DNA of 41,763 nt from Candidatus Arcticimaribacter sp. (lineage in GTDB: Bacteria > Bacteroidota > Bacteroidia > Flavobacteriales > Flavobacteriaceae): positions 1 to 41,763 of the forward strand of contig WTJU01000022.1 of assembly GCA_011526285.1 (NCBI GenBank), in the 5' to 3' direction. Under the pieces are notes generated by a model that saw only the letters and a list, made by a program, of their open reading frames with translations, searched no databases and was not told where the DNA came from. A program made the position numbers and the translations under genes. Positions 8,690 through 18,709 of this stretch are shown here, piece after piece. Numbering within the stretch: the stretch's first letter is position 1; each line of letters begins with the position of its first letter.

Positions 8690-11500
8690 ATGAAACAATT
8701 TTTTACATTTTTTGCCCTCTTTTCTACCACTTTCATTTTTTCACAATCAGTGATAACTGGAACCATTAGTGACGGGGAATTTAATGACCCCCTCCCTTTC
8801 GCCAATGTAATTTTAAAAACCGCTGATGGGGAAACAAATCTTGGCGGGAGTACTTCCGACTTTGACGGAAAATATAGCTTTGACGTAACTCAAGGCAGCT
8901 ACTTACTCGAGTTTTCCTATGTTGGATATGGGACCAAAAAAATCACTGATATTGTAGTCAATAGCGATGCAGAGGTAGTGGTTGATGTTACCCTTAGCCC
9001 TATAGACAATGCATTAGACGAAGTAGTTGTCACCACATCTGCTCGACAAAACTCTGAACAAGCAGTTTTAGCTTTACAGAAAAAGTCTGTTAACCTAATG
9101 GACGGACTTTCTGCACAATCAATCAGAAAATCAGGGGATACCAATCTTGCAAGTGCCATTAAACGCGTACCTGGTGTCTCTATTCAAGATGGGAAATTCG
9201 TTTATGTACGTGGATTGGGAGATCGCTATTCTAAAACGCTATTGGGCGGCTTAGAAGTACCCGGTTTAGATCCAGACAAAAACACCCTGCAATTGGATAT
9301 TTTCCCCACCAATCTATTGGACAATATCATTGTAAATAAATCTTCAAGTGCCGATTTAAATGCCGATTTCTCAGGAGGAGTAGTCAACATTATCTTAAAA
9401 GATTTTTCTGCACTTCCAGAATATACCTTTTCTCTTTCTGGGTCCTATAATCCTTCTATGAACTTTGTGAATAATGCCATACAAAACAACCCTAGTGGAG
9501 TGAATGTATTTGGGTTTAACAATGGTTATTTTGATCGTAGAATTGGCGCCCAACAAGACATCCCTCTGCCTGAAGTTTCTCAGCCCGGACGCTCTTCCGT
9601 CTTGACTAAAATTACCGAAGTATTTGAACCAGAAATGGCAGTTAACCGCTACAATAGCGGATTAAACTACAACCTCGGTGCTAGTGCAAGCAATCAATTT
9701 AGTTTGTCTGACGATAAATCTATTGGTTTTATTGCTGCCTTAGGCTTTCGATCTACAACCGAATATTATGCTGATTATGCTACAGGTACAACCAATAAAG
9801 AACCTAGCGGTATTACACGCGAAACTTCTCAAGATGGTGAATTAGGAAAGATTACAAAATTGGCTAGTGGATTATTGGGGGTTTCATTAAAAACAGAAAA
9901 CTCTAAATATAAACTTAACCTCCTTAACCTGCGAAGTGCAGAGTCAAGTGCAGTAAATGCAGTTTATGCTGATTATCTAGAAAATCCCTATGTAGGAATT
10001 GCCAATATTCTCACCTATACAGAGCGTAATATTGTCTCCATTCCTTTTAGTGCAAAACACGTGTTAAATGAAGGAAAATCTGTCATTGAGTGGAAAATAG
10101 CCCCTTCATTTGCTGAAGTATTTGACAAAGATTTCAAGAAAACAGTGTTTGAAACAAACAATGATCGTTCGTTTTATGTTCTCTCTCCTGCAACAACACA
10201 ATTACCCCAACGTTTATGGAGAACATTGCGCGAAAATGCCATAGCGAGTAATGCCATATATTCTTATGAACTTACCGATGGAAAAGTGGAAGGGAAAATT
10301 AAAACCGGTGTTTCCTTTTCTTCTAAAGACCGAGCATTTAGAACTTCTAACTACTCTATAGATTATATTGGACGAAGTGAAAATCTATTGGGAAATCCCA
10401 ATAATATTTTAGATCCAAACAATCTATGGACACCACAGACCAATGTAGGGTCACACATTGTTGGTAATTTCCAGCGTACCAATCAATATGATGCTAGCAG
10501 TACTACCCTTGCGGGCTTTGTTTCTGCTGAACTAAAATTCAATGATCAATGGAAATCTATTGTGGGACTTCGTTTTGAAAACTACATAGTGAATTACAGT
10601 GGGCAAAGTTTAGATCAAGAAATTTTTGATAATGCTGAATTGATTAATGTAAATGATTTCTTTCCTTCTTTGAATATTATTCGCTCGCTTGATGAAGACA
10701 CCAACTTGCGTTTTTCTTATGCAAGAACCACTGCACGACCTAGCTTTAAAGAAAACTCTGCAGCACAAATTTTTGATCCCATCACAGAACGTTTTTTCAT
10801 TGGGAACACAGATTTAAATCCTTCCTATATCAACAACATCGACCTGCGCTATGAAAAGTATGGGGAAGGAAATCAATTTTTTGCTTTCAGTACATTTTAT
10901 AAACACCTAACCGATCCTATTGAAATTGTTGCTTTCGATTTCAATACAGCAAATCAATTGATTGCTAGAAACAATGAAAAAGCGTCTGTTTTTGGTGTAG
11001 AAATTGAGTACCGAAAAAACCTATTGGACAACAGTACAAAAAAGTTAGCCCTTAACATTAACTCTTCTTTTATCTATTCTAGACAACGCATGAGTGATGG
11101 GGAATACCAAGGAAGAGTCATTACAGAACCCACCCGGGAAATTGATCCTAATCGCGTGTTACAAGGACAATCACCTTTCCTTATTAACACTGGTTTAACC
11201 TATACGCTACCAGAGAAAAATTTAGAATCAAGTTTGTTTTATAACGTACAAGGAAAAACCCTTGAAGTAGTTGGTGTTGGGAATATCCCTGATGTTTACA
11301 CCGATCCATTTAACAACTTGAATTTAACGGTAATTAAGAAGCTCGGTGAGGAAGGAAATCAAACCCTTACCTTGAAGGTGCAAAACATTTTGAATGATAC
11401 ACGTGAGAGTTATTACGACTATTTTGGTGAGCAACAACTCCCTTTTTCGTTGTATCATTTAGACAGAACAATAAGCTTGGGCTACAACATTAAATTCTAA
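8690..11500 (+). CDS. TonB-dependent receptor with N-terminal CarboxypepD_reg-like domain
   Basis: 936 aa; signal peptide, ITGTISDGEFNDPLPFANVIL domain, plug (AIKRVPGVSIQDGKFVYVRGLGDRYSKTLLGG), C-terminal barrel ending ...TISLGYNIKF. Confidence 0.92.
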   Translation: MKQFFTFFALFSTTFIFSQSVITGTISDGEFNDPLPFANVILKTADGETNLGGSTSDFDGKYSFDVTQGSYLLEFSYVGYGTKKITDIVVNSDAEVVVDVTLSPIDNALDEVVVTTSARQNSEQAVLALQKKSVNLMDGLSAQSIRKSGDTNLASAIKRVPGVSIQDGKFVYVRGLGDRYSKTLLGGLEVPGLDPDKNTLQLDIFPTNLLDNIIVNKSSSADLNADFSGGVVNIILKDFSALPEYTFSLSGSYNPSMNFVNNAIQNNPSGVNVFGFNNGYFDRRIGAQQDIPLPEVSQPGRSSVLTKITEVFEPEMAVNRYNSGLNYNLGASASNQFSLSDDKSIGFIAALGFRSTTEYYADYATGTTNKEPSGITRETSQDGELGKITKLASGLLGVSLKTENSKYKLNLLNLRSAESSAVNAVYADYLENPYVGIANILTYTERNIVSIPFSAKHVLNEGKSVIEWKIAPSFAEVFDKDFKKTVFETNNDRSFYVLSPATTQLPQRLWRTLRENAIASNAIYSYELTDGKVEGKIKTGVSFSSKDRAFRTSNYSIDYIGRSENLLGNPNNILDPNNLWTPQTNVGSHIVGNFQRTNQYDASSTTLAGFVSAELKFNDQWKSIVGLRFENYIVNYSGQSLDQEIFDNAELINVNDFFPSLNIIRSLDEDTNLRFSYARTTARPSFKENSAAQIFDPITERFFIGNTDLNPSYINNIDLRYEKYGEGNQFFAFSTFYKHLTDPIEIVAFDFNTANQLIARNNEKASVFGVEIEYRKNLLDNSTKKLALNINSSFIYSRQRMSDGEYQGRVITEPTREIDPNRVLQGQSPFLINTGLTYTLPEKNLESSLFYNVQGKTLEVVGVGNIPDVYTDPFNNLNLTVIKKLGEEGNQTLTLKVQNILNDTRESYYDYFGEQQLPFSLYHLDRTISLGYNIKF

Positions 11501-11550
11501 AGCCTTGTTCTGATTGGGAAAAATAAAGTAGATTTACCAAGCAGTAAACC

Positions 11551-13830
11551 ATGGAGAATCTATATTTATATATCGTTATTTTATTGGCTGTTTTAGCCAT
11601 TGGAGACCTTATTGTCGGCGTCAGTAATGACGCCGTTAACTTTTTAAACTCAGCCATTGGCTCAAAAGCTATTTCGTTCCGGAATATTATGATTTTGGCC
11701 AGCTTTGGGATTGCCCTTGGTGCAATTTTCTCCAGCGGAATGATGGAAGTAGCGCGGAAAGGAATCTTTAATCCAGAAGCCTTTACCTTCCAAGAGATCA
11801 TCTACATTTTTATGGCCGTGATGATAACGGATATCCTGCTCTTAGATTTCTTTAATACACTGGGTATGCCTACCTCAACCACAGTATCCATTGTTTTTGA
11901 ATTGTTGGGTGCAGCTATAGTGATGGCTTTAATTAAAATCTCAGTTGATGGAGCTGGTTTTGATGCATTGAGTAACTACATCAACACCACAAAAGCTACA
12001 CAAATTATTTTTGGTATTTTACTTTCTGTAGTGGTTGCATTCAGTGTGGGAGCTATCGTGCAATGGGTCTCACGCTATTTATTGACGTTTTATATCGAGG
12101 AGACTTCTCCATTAAAAAAAGCGCTTTTTGGAGGGATTTCTTTAGCTGCCCTCTCCAATTTTATTTTGATTAAAGGAATCAAAGGAACAGAATATGCCTC
12201 CATTTCCTTTTCTTTTTTGGGAGATCAAACCATTAAGGAGTTTTTAAACAATGAATTAATCTTGGTTAATGGTGTCAATATCGTGTTATGGTATATCATA
12301 TCTTATGCCTTAATTCGCTTTACTACAGTTAATATTTTTAAACTAATTATCGCTATAGGTACCTTTGCCCTTGCATTGGCTTTTGCTGGTAATGATTTGG
12401 TGAATTTTATTGGTGTTCCTATTGCTGCATTTCAATCGTATGAAGCATGGGCGCTTTCAGGTGTAGCAGCAGAAAATTACCAAATGAATGTATTGGCTTC
12501 TAAAGTTCCAACGCCAACACTCTTTTTGTTTGGTTCTGGTGTTGTCATGATTTTAACGCTGTGGTTCTCTTCAAAAGCCAAAGGCGTAGTGCAAACCTCA
12601 CTAGATTTATCAAACCAATATGACACAAAAGAACGATTCAAACCCAACGCACTTTCGCGCGGTTTGGTTCGACTCTTCACCTGGGTTGGTAACGGGGTCT
12701 CAAACTTAATCTCTCCAGCCAATCGCGCTAAAATTGAAAAGCGTTTTGAGTTGGTTCCCCTTAACACCAATGAAAACTGGACCGAAGACGCTCCTTCTTT
12801 TGATATGATGCGTGCAAGCATTAACCTTGTTGTTGCAGCTGTATTGATTTCTGCAGCTACTTCTTTAAAATTACCATTGTCTACCACCTATGTTACTTTT
12901 ATGGTGGCGATGGGAACCTCTCTTTCAGATAAAGCTTGGGGTAGAGATAGTGCTGTTTATCGTGTTGCTGGAGTACTTAATGTTATTGCTGGATGGTTTT
13001 TTACTGCTATAAGTGCATTCACAGTTTGCGGCGTGATTTTATATTTATTTCACATTGGCGGCCCTGTAGCTATAGCATCCATATTCTTTTTGGTTTTGCT
13101 TATTACAGGGAAAAATTTCCTTAACCACCGGAAGAAATCGCAAGAAACACAAATTGAAACTGCTAGTTTACATGGGGATAGTCGTTCTTTTATAGGGGTC
13201 ATTCAAGAAGCAGATGAAAACATTACTCAGGTCGCTATTGACGTTCATAAAACCTATCAATTATTAATTGAGGGGTTATCTTCTCAAAACATCAAGAAAC
13301 TTCAAAAGGCACAAAAGAAAGTAGGAAAACTAGAAGAAAACGTAACTGATCTTCGTAATAACTTATTCATCTTCATTAAAAAACTAGAGGAGACAAGTAA
13401 TGACGCTAGTCGTTTTTATATTGATACCTTAAGTTATATTCAAGACATTATTGAGGACATTAATTACTTGGTAAACATCAGCCACGAGCACATTAACAAC
13501 AACCACAGTAAGCTCAAGCTAAGTCAAATTAGAGGCTTAAAAGATATTGCAGCTTTAATTGATCTTTTATTAAAAGGATCTATTAATGCTTTCGAAGATA
13601 ACTCACTTAAACAGTTGGGAGAGGTGTTGAGTAAAAAGGAAGATATTATTTCTAGTATAGACGATAAAATCAACGACCAGATTAACATTACCAAAACAGA
13701 GGAGAGAAGTCCAAGAAATACTAGACTTTATTTCAATATTCTTTTAAAATCAAAGGATTTAATACGACACAAGATTGAGTTGATAGAACGTTTCTATCAA
13801 ACTACAAGTCAATTAAAATCTAATTTGTGA
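11551..13830 (+). CDS. PiT-family inorganic phosphate transporter with C-terminal PhoU/DUF47-like helical domain
   Basis: 759 aa; GDLIVGVSNDAVNFLNSAIGS, GMPTSTTVSIVFELLGA, FAGNDLVNFIGVP and KLPLSTTYVTFMVAMGTSLSD (PiT motifs); C-terminal ~220 aa helical. Confidence 0.9.
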   Translation: MENLYLYIVILLAVLAIGDLIVGVSNDAVNFLNSAIGSKAISFRNIMILASFGIALGAIFSSGMMEVARKGIFNPEAFTFQEIIYIFMAVMITDILLLDFFNTLGMPTSTTVSIVFELLGAAIVMALIKISVDGAGFDALSNYINTTKATQIIFGILLSVVVAFSVGAIVQWVSRYLLTFYIEETSPLKKALFGGISLAALSNFILIKGIKGTEYASISFSFLGDQTIKEFLNNELILVNGVNIVLWYIISYALIRFTTVNIFKLIIAIGTFALALAFAGNDLVNFIGVPIAAFQSYEAWALSGVAAENYQMNVLASKVPTPTLFLFGSGVVMILTLWFSSKAKGVVQTSLDLSNQYDTKERFKPNALSRGLVRLFTWVGNGVSNLISPANRAKIEKRFELVPLNTNENWTEDAPSFDMMRASINLVVAAVLISAATSLKLPLSTTYVTFMVAMGTSLSDKAWGRDSAVYRVAGVLNVIAGWFFTAISAFTVCGVILYLFHIGGPVAIASIFFLVLLITGKNFLNHRKKSQETQIETASLHGDSRSFIGVIQEADENITQVAIDVHKTYQLLIEGLSSQNIKKLQKAQKKVGKLEENVTDLRNNLFIFIKKLEETSNDASRFYIDTLSYIQDIIEDINYLVNISHEHINNNHSKLKLSQIRGLKDIAALIDLLLKGSINAFEDNSLKQLGEVLSKKEDIISSIDDKINDQINITKTEERSPRNTRLYFNILLKSKDLIRHKIELIERFYQTTSQLKSNL

Positions 13831-13833
13831 GTA

Positions 13834-14196
13834 CTATTTCTGGGCGTCTACCAATTTAGTGCTTGCTTCCCAGCTTATTTTTTGAACGATTTTGTTGTCC
13901 TTGAATTCAACTTCGGTCAAATCGTTATTATCCCAAAACAACCATGTCCCGTTGCGTTCTCCTTTGGTATAATTGGCAACACAAACTAATTTTCCATCGG
14001 TAGAATACTTAATCCACTTTCCGTGTAAACGGTTGTTTTTTAAATAGCCTTCTTGCGCTAACTGACCATTTTCATGATACATGGAAACTTTGGTAAGTTT
14101 TCCCTCTTTTTGCATCACTGTCTTTACTGTAGTGTCTTGTTGTGCCATTACTGAGCATCCAAACAAAAGAACGAGTGTCAAAATATATGTTCTCAT
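13834..14196 (-). CDS. Exported YwqK/MORN-repeat-like protein
   Basis: 120 aa; signal peptide (...GCSVMAQQ) and repeats YHENGQLAQEGYLKNNRLHGKWIKYSTDGKLVCVANYTKGERNGTW. Confidence 0.75.
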   Translation of the reverse strand: MRTYILTLVLLFGCSVMAQQDTTVKTVMQKEGKLTKVSMYHENGQLAQEGYLKNNRLHGKWIKYSTDGKLVCVANYTKGERNGTWLFWDNNDLTEVEFKDNKIVQKISWEASTKLVDAQK

Positions 14197-14290
14197 GAGT
14201 CAATGTTTTACGATTACAAAACGAATATATAACATTATTTTCATTTTTAATTAATATTCGCATAACATTTTCTTAACATTGGGGAGTCGC

Positions 14291-14318
14291 ACAAAAAAAA
14301 GCCTCACTTAAGAGGCTT
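14291..14318 (-). terminator. Rho-independent terminator of nrdB-nrdA
   Basis: Minus strand reads AAGCCTC-TTAAGT-GAGGCTT followed by a T-run; lies 21 bp beyond the nrdA stop. Confidence 0.85.
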
Positions 14319-14338
14319 ATTATCAGTCTATTGAAATG

Positions 14339-16777
14339 TTAAGAGCCACACATTAAACAATCATCGTCTTCGCTTTCACGGGATTGTTGTAACATGGCTT
14401 TTAGTTCTTCTGGTGTCAAAGGTTCAACAGGTACTGCCGCAGGTTTACCGGTAGTTGTTGTTGCTGTATTTGAAGCAGCTACTGCAGTTGCAGGAACAGC
14501 TTCTTTTTCTTTATTGCTCAAAGTAAATTTAATGGCATCTACGGCTGACTTGGTTCGCAGGTAATACATTCCTGTTTTTAAACCAGACTTCCAAGCATAA
14601 AAGTGCATTGACGTTAGCTTAGCCATGGTTGCCCCTTCCATAAAGAGATTAAGTGATTGCGACTGATCAATGAAATAACCTCGATGGCGTGACATATCAA
14701 TAATGTCTTTCATACTCATTTCCCAAACGGTTTTGTAGAGTTCTTTAATCTCTGCCGGAATCCCTTCGATATGTTGAACTGATCCGTTTGCACGCATGAG
14801 CTCTTGTTTCATGTCTTCTGTCCAAAGGCCTAATTCAACTAAATCTTCTAATAGGTGTTTGTTTACTACAATAAACTCTCCTGAAAGTACACGTCGTGTG
14901 TAGATGTTTGACGTGTAGGGCTCAAAGCATTCGTTGTTTCCAAGAATTTGTGAGGTAGAGGCTGTAGGCATAGGAGCTACAAGGAGTGAGTTTCTCACCC
15001 CGTTCTTTTTGACTTTCTTGCGTAATCCTGCCCAATCCCAACGTCCACTAAGGTCTTCATCTTTAATTCCCCACAGGTTGTGTTGGAATTCTCCTTTTGA
15101 AATCGGTGAACCTTTGTATGAAGAATATGGCCCATCTTTTTCTGCTTCCTCCATAGAGGCTGTAACTGCAGCAAAGTAGAGGGTTTCAAAAATATCTTGG
15201 TTAAGGTCTTTTGCTTCTTGCGAGGTAAATGGCAAACGCAGTTTAATGAAGGCATCTGCTAAACCTTGAACTCCAAGTCCAACAGGGCGGTGGCGCATGT
15301 TTGAATTCTCAGCTTCGGGAACAGGATAGTAATTTCTATCGATAACTCGGTTAAGATTCTTGGTTACTTGCTTGGTCACACGGAAAAGTTCATCGTGATC
15401 GAACGCACCATCTTTGATGAACATTGGCAATGCAATGGAAGCCAAATTACAAACCGCTACCTCATCTGGAGAGGTGTACTCCATGATTTCAGTACACAAA
15501 TTCGAGGAACGTATAGTTCCTAAATTTTTCTGATTTGACTTGCGGTTGGCGGCATCTTTATAGAGCATGTAAGGTGTACCTGTCTCAATTTGTGATTCAA
15601 GGATTTTCTCCCATAATTCACGTGCGCGGATGGTTTTACGTCCTTTATGTTCGCTTTCATATTTAAGGTAGAGTGCTTCAAACTCATCGCTATGGCAATC
15701 AAAAAGACCTGGACACTCGTTAGGGCACATCAGGGTCCATTCCGCATCAGCTTCTACACGTTTCATGAAAAGGTCTGGCGTCCACATGGCATAGAATAGG
15801 TCGCGTGCGCGCATTTCTTCTTTCCCGTGATTTTTCTTCAAATCAAGGAAATCAAAAATATCAGCATGCCATGGTTCAACATAAATGGCAAATGAACCTT
15901 TGCGTTTTCCTCCTCCTTGGTCAACGTAACGCGCGGTATCATTGTAGACACGCAGCATAGGTACGATTCCGTTAGAGGTACCGTTGGTTCCTGCAATATA
16001 AGAGCCCGTTGCACGAACGTTGTGAATAGACAACCCGATTCCTCCAGCAGACTGCGATATTTTTGCTGTTTGCTTCAAGGTGTCATAGATGCCATCAATA
16101 CTATCGTCTTGCATGGCTAGAAGGAAACAGGAAGACATTTGTGGCTTGGGTGTTCCTGAATTGAACAGTGTAGGTGTCGCATGGGTGAAGTAACGTTTGG
16201 ACATTAACTCATAGGTTGCCAATACATTGTCAATATCATCCATATGAATCCCTACGGAAACACGCATGAGCATGTGCTGGGGTCGCTCTACTATTTCTCC
16301 GTTTAATTTGAGTAGATAAGAGCGTTCTAGTGTTTTAAAACCGAAGAAGTCGTAACCAAAATCACGGTTATAGATGATACTAGAGTCTAAAACTTCTTTG
16401 TGTTTTTGTATTACTTTATATACTTCATCAGACAAAAGCGGTGCGTCTTTCCCGGTACGTGGATTGACATAATTGTATAAATCTGTCATGGTATCCGAGA
16501 ACGACTTCTTGGTTTTTTTGTGCAGGTTTGAAACCGAAATTCGCGCCGCTAGTTGTGCATAATCAGGATGCGTTGTAGTCATTGTAGCGGCAATCTCTGC
16601 TGCGAGATTGTCAAGTTCGGAAGTAGTCACGCCATCATATAGCCCTTCAATTACGCGCATGGCAACGCGAACAGGATCAACTAATGGGTTGAGATCATAG
16701 CAAAGTTTTTTAATCCTTGCGGTGATTTTATCGAACATTACGGGCTCCTTTCGCCCGTCTCTTTTGACTACAAACAT
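14339..16777 (-). CDS. nrdA: Ribonucleoside-diphosphate reductase, alpha subunit (class I)
   Basis: 812 aa; N-terminal ATP-cone ([20 protein letters not shown]), [46 protein letters not shown]-terminal CLMC redox pair. Confidence 0.97.
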   Translation of the reverse strand: MFVVKRDGRKEPVMFDKITARIKKLCYDLNPLVDPVRVAMRVIEGLYDGVTTSELDNLAAEIAATMTTTHPDYAQLAARISVSNLHKKTKKSFSDTMTDLYNYVNPRTGKDAPLLSDEVYKVIQKHKEVLDSSIIYNRDFGYDFFGFKTLERSYLLKLNGEIVERPQHMLMRVSVGIHMDDIDNVLATYELMSKRYFTHATPTLFNSGTPKPQMSSCFLLAMQDDSIDGIYDTLKQTAKISQSAGGIGLSIHNVRATGSYIAGTNGTSNGIVPMLRVYNDTARYVDQGGGKRKGSFAIYVEPWHADIFDFLDLKKNHGKEEMRARDLFYAMWTPDLFMKRVEADAEWTLMCPNECPGLFDCHSDEFEALYLKYESEHKGRKTIRARELWEKILESQIETGTPYMLYKDAANRKSNQKNLGTIRSSNLCTEIMEYTSPDEVAVCNLASIALPMFIKDGAFDHDELFRVTKQVTKNLNRVIDRNYYPVPEAENSNMRHRPVGLGVQGLADAFIKLRLPFTSQEAKDLNQDIFETLYFAAVTASMEEAEKDGPYSSYKGSPISKGEFQHNLWGIKDEDLSGRWDWAGLRKKVKKNGVRNSLLVAPMPTASTSQILGNNECFEPYTSNIYTRRVLSGEFIVVNKHLLEDLVELGLWTEDMKQELMRANGSVQHIEGIPAEIKELYKTVWEMSMKDIIDMSRHRGYFIDQSQSLNLFMEGATMAKLTSMHFYAWKSGLKTGMYYLRTKSAVDAIKFTLSNKEKEAVPATAVAASNTATTTTGKPAAVPVEPLTPEELKAMLQQSRESEDDDCLMCGS

Positions 16778-16846
16778 GCGCTTTTGGTTTATATGATTTT
16801 AAAAAAGGTGAGGAAATTTTATTCCTCTATCAACAGAGGTAGTGAC

Positions 16847-17824
16847 TTAGAAATCGGCATCGAAACTAATTTTAGTTTCTTGCGACTCTTGGTTCAATAC
16901 ACCCGCTTTTTGATATTCAGAAACACGTTTCTCGAAGAAATTGGTTTTTCCTTGTAGCGAGATCATGTCCATGAAATCAAATGGATTGGTTACGTTAAAC
17001 TGCTTTGGGCAGTTCAATTCTACCAACAAACGATCGGTAACAAATTCTAGATACTGGGTCATCAACTTAGCGTTCATTCCAATCAAACTCACAGGGAGTG
17101 ACTCTGTAACAAACTCACGCTCGATGTTTAGTGCATCAATGATGATTTCTAAAATGCGCTCAGTAGGAACTTTGTTCACCAAGTGGTTGTTGTGTAGGTG
17201 AACGGCAAAATCACAGTGCACACCCTCGTCTCGTGAAATCAATTCATTTGAAAAGGTTAGGCCTGGCATTAAACCGCGTTTTTTCAACCAATAAATAGAA
17301 CAAAATGCGCCAGAAAAGAAGATACCTTCTACTGCAGCAAACGCTATAAGTCGTTCTGCAAAAGAATCAGACTCGATCCATTTTAATGCCCATTCTGCTT
17401 TTTTCTTGATCGCAGGAAAAACTTCAATGGCCCGGAAAAGTTGATCTTTCTCAGCCTCATCCTTCACATAGGTATCAATTAAAAGTGAATAGGTTTCAGA
17501 GTGGATGTTCTCCATCATAATTTGGAAACCATAGAAAAATTTAGCTTCAGAGTACTGTACTTCATTCACGAAGTTCTCTGCTAAGTTTTCATTTACAATC
17601 CCGTCAGAAGCTGCGAAAAAAGCCAAAATGTGTTTGATGAAGTACTTTTCGTCTTCACTCAACTTTTCATTCCAGTCTGTAAGGTCTTGGTGTAGGTCAA
17701 TCTCTTCTGCTGTCCAAAAACTCGCTTCCATCTTCTTGTACCACTCCCAAATGTCATGGTGTTTGATCGGAAAAATTACAAATCGGTCTTTGTTTTCTTG
17801 AAGGATCGGTTCTACGGCTGCCAT
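16847..17824 (-). CDS. nrdB: Ribonucleoside-diphosphate reductase, beta subunit
   Basis: 325 aa; ferritin-like fold motifs [31 protein letters not shown] (tyrosyl radical region), [14 protein letters not shown]. Confidence 0.97.
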   Translation of the reverse strand: MAAVEPILQENKDRFVIFPIKHHDIWEWYKKMEASFWTAEEIDLHQDLTDWNEKLSEDEKYFIKHILAFFAASDGIVNENLAENFVNEVQYSEAKFFYGFQIMMENIHSETYSLLIDTYVKDEAEKDQLFRAIEVFPAIKKKAEWALKWIESDSFAERLIAFAAVEGIFFSGAFCSIYWLKKRGLMPGLTFSNELISRDEGVHCDFAVHLHNNHLVNKVPTERILEIIIDALNIEREFVTESLPVSLIGMNAKLMTQYLEFVTDRLLVELNCPKQFNVTNPFDFMDMISLQGKTNFFEKRVSEYQKAGVLNQESQETKISFDADF

Positions 17825-17902
17825 AATTACGTCATTTAGAATTTCTAGATTGTTTTTGTTCTAACAAAGATTTAAAAATGTGTCCAGAAATGAAAGGGGT
17901 AC

Positions 17903-17911
17903 TTATTCACA
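17903..17911 (+). promoter_or_regulatory. DnaA-box-like site upstream of nrdB
   Basis: TTATTCACA matches the DnaA consensus TTATNCACA; 79 bp upstream of the nrdB start. Confidence 0.4.
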
Positions 17912-17981
17912 ATGCCCCCTAGTTTTTAACATTTTGCACGAAAATCACCGATATTAAACTAAACTTTAATTAAATGTAATT

Positions 17982-17996
17982 TACTGTATTACAGTA
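17982..17996. promoter_or_regulatory. Perfect 15-bp odd palindrome upstream of nrdB (candidate operator)
   Basis: TACTGTA-T-TACAGTA; overlapped by TGTAAT-N7-ATTACA (17975-17993). Confidence 0.5.
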
Positions 17997-18031
17997 GATT
18001 AAGTGCAAATATCCTTTCGTAGCCCCTATGT

Positions 18032-18613
18032 TTACTTAGACGTCAAATCACCCCTCTCTTGTGCCACTTGCTCGAGGGTTGCATACCATGCTTTGCCAAA
18101 TTTTCGAATTAAGGCTTCTTTGACAAATTGATAGACCGGCACCTTTAGTTCTTCTCCAAGTGCGCATCCTGAATCACAAATTTGCCAATGGTGGTAATTT
18201 ACTGCTGCAAATTCAGAATACTGTTGTACTCGAATGGGGTATAAATGACAAGAAATAGGTTTTTTCCAATCTATTTTTCCATCTCTGTACGCTTTTTCAA
18301 TCCCACAAGCTGCATGTCCTTTCTGATCAAAGATGGTATAAACACATTCTTTCCCGTTAATAATGGGTGTTTCCCACTCACCGTCTAAGCCTTTTACGTA
18401 GCGTCCTTGTTTTTTGATTTCAGCTAGTCCGCTTTCATTCAAATAGGGCGCAACGGCTTCAAAATGTTTTTCTAGTAGTGCTAATTCACGCTCTTCCAGC
18501 GGTGCTCCCGCCTCTCCTTCTACACAACATGCCCCTCTACACTTTTGTATGTTACAAACAAATTCTTTCTCTAAAAGGTCGTCTGAAACCAGGGTGTTTT
18601 CTATCTGCATCAT
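18032..18613 (-). CDS. DUF3109 family Cys-rich protein
   Basis: 193 aa; VCNIQKCRGACCVEGEAGAPL, ISCHLYPIR and ICDSGC motifs. Confidence 0.85.
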   Translation of the reverse strand: MMQIENTLVSDDLLEKEFVCNIQKCRGACCVEGEAGAPLEERELALLEKHFEAVAPYLNESGLAEIKKQGRYVKGLDGEWETPIINGKECVYTIFDQKGHAACGIEKAYRDGKIDWKKPISCHLYPIRVQQYSEFAAVNYHHWQICDSGCALGEELKVPVYQFVKEALIRKFGKAWYATLEQVAQERGDLTSK

Positions 18614-18617
18614 AGTT

Positions 18618-18625
18618 CAAAGATA
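18618..18625 (-). promoter_or_regulatory. Putative -7 element of the DUF3109 gene, directly abutting the start codon
   Basis: Minus strand TATCTTTG followed by AACT then ATG. Confidence 0.45.
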
Positions 18626-18681
18626 GTTTTTTAGGGGCGATAAATTCCTGTTAACAAAGAGAAAAGCAAGTAGATTTAGAG

Positions 18682-18689
18682 TACTTTTG
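18682..18689 (+). promoter_or_regulatory. Putative -7 element of the MarC gene
   Basis: TACTTTTG matches TAnnTTTG; 20 bp upstream of the ATG at 18710. Confidence 0.45.
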
Positions 18690-18709
18690 CACCATTAATT
18701 CAACTTAAA

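Noticed and set aside
12477-12887. 136 aa minus ORF inside the PiT gene
   Set aside because: Antisense shadow of a strong transporter ORF; no recognisable domain.
13834-14196. YwqK-like gene as a toxin-antitoxin system
   Set aside because: The 'YwqK antitoxin' name is a family label only; there is a signal peptide and no toxin gene next to it.
14072-14263. 63 aa minus ORF overlapping the YwqK-like gene
   Set aside because: Alternate frame to a protein with signal peptide and clear MORN/YwqK repeats.
14934-16120. ORFs of 60-86 aa inside nrdA on both strands
   Set aside because: Contained in the well-supported nrdA reading frame; no independent start or domain evidence.
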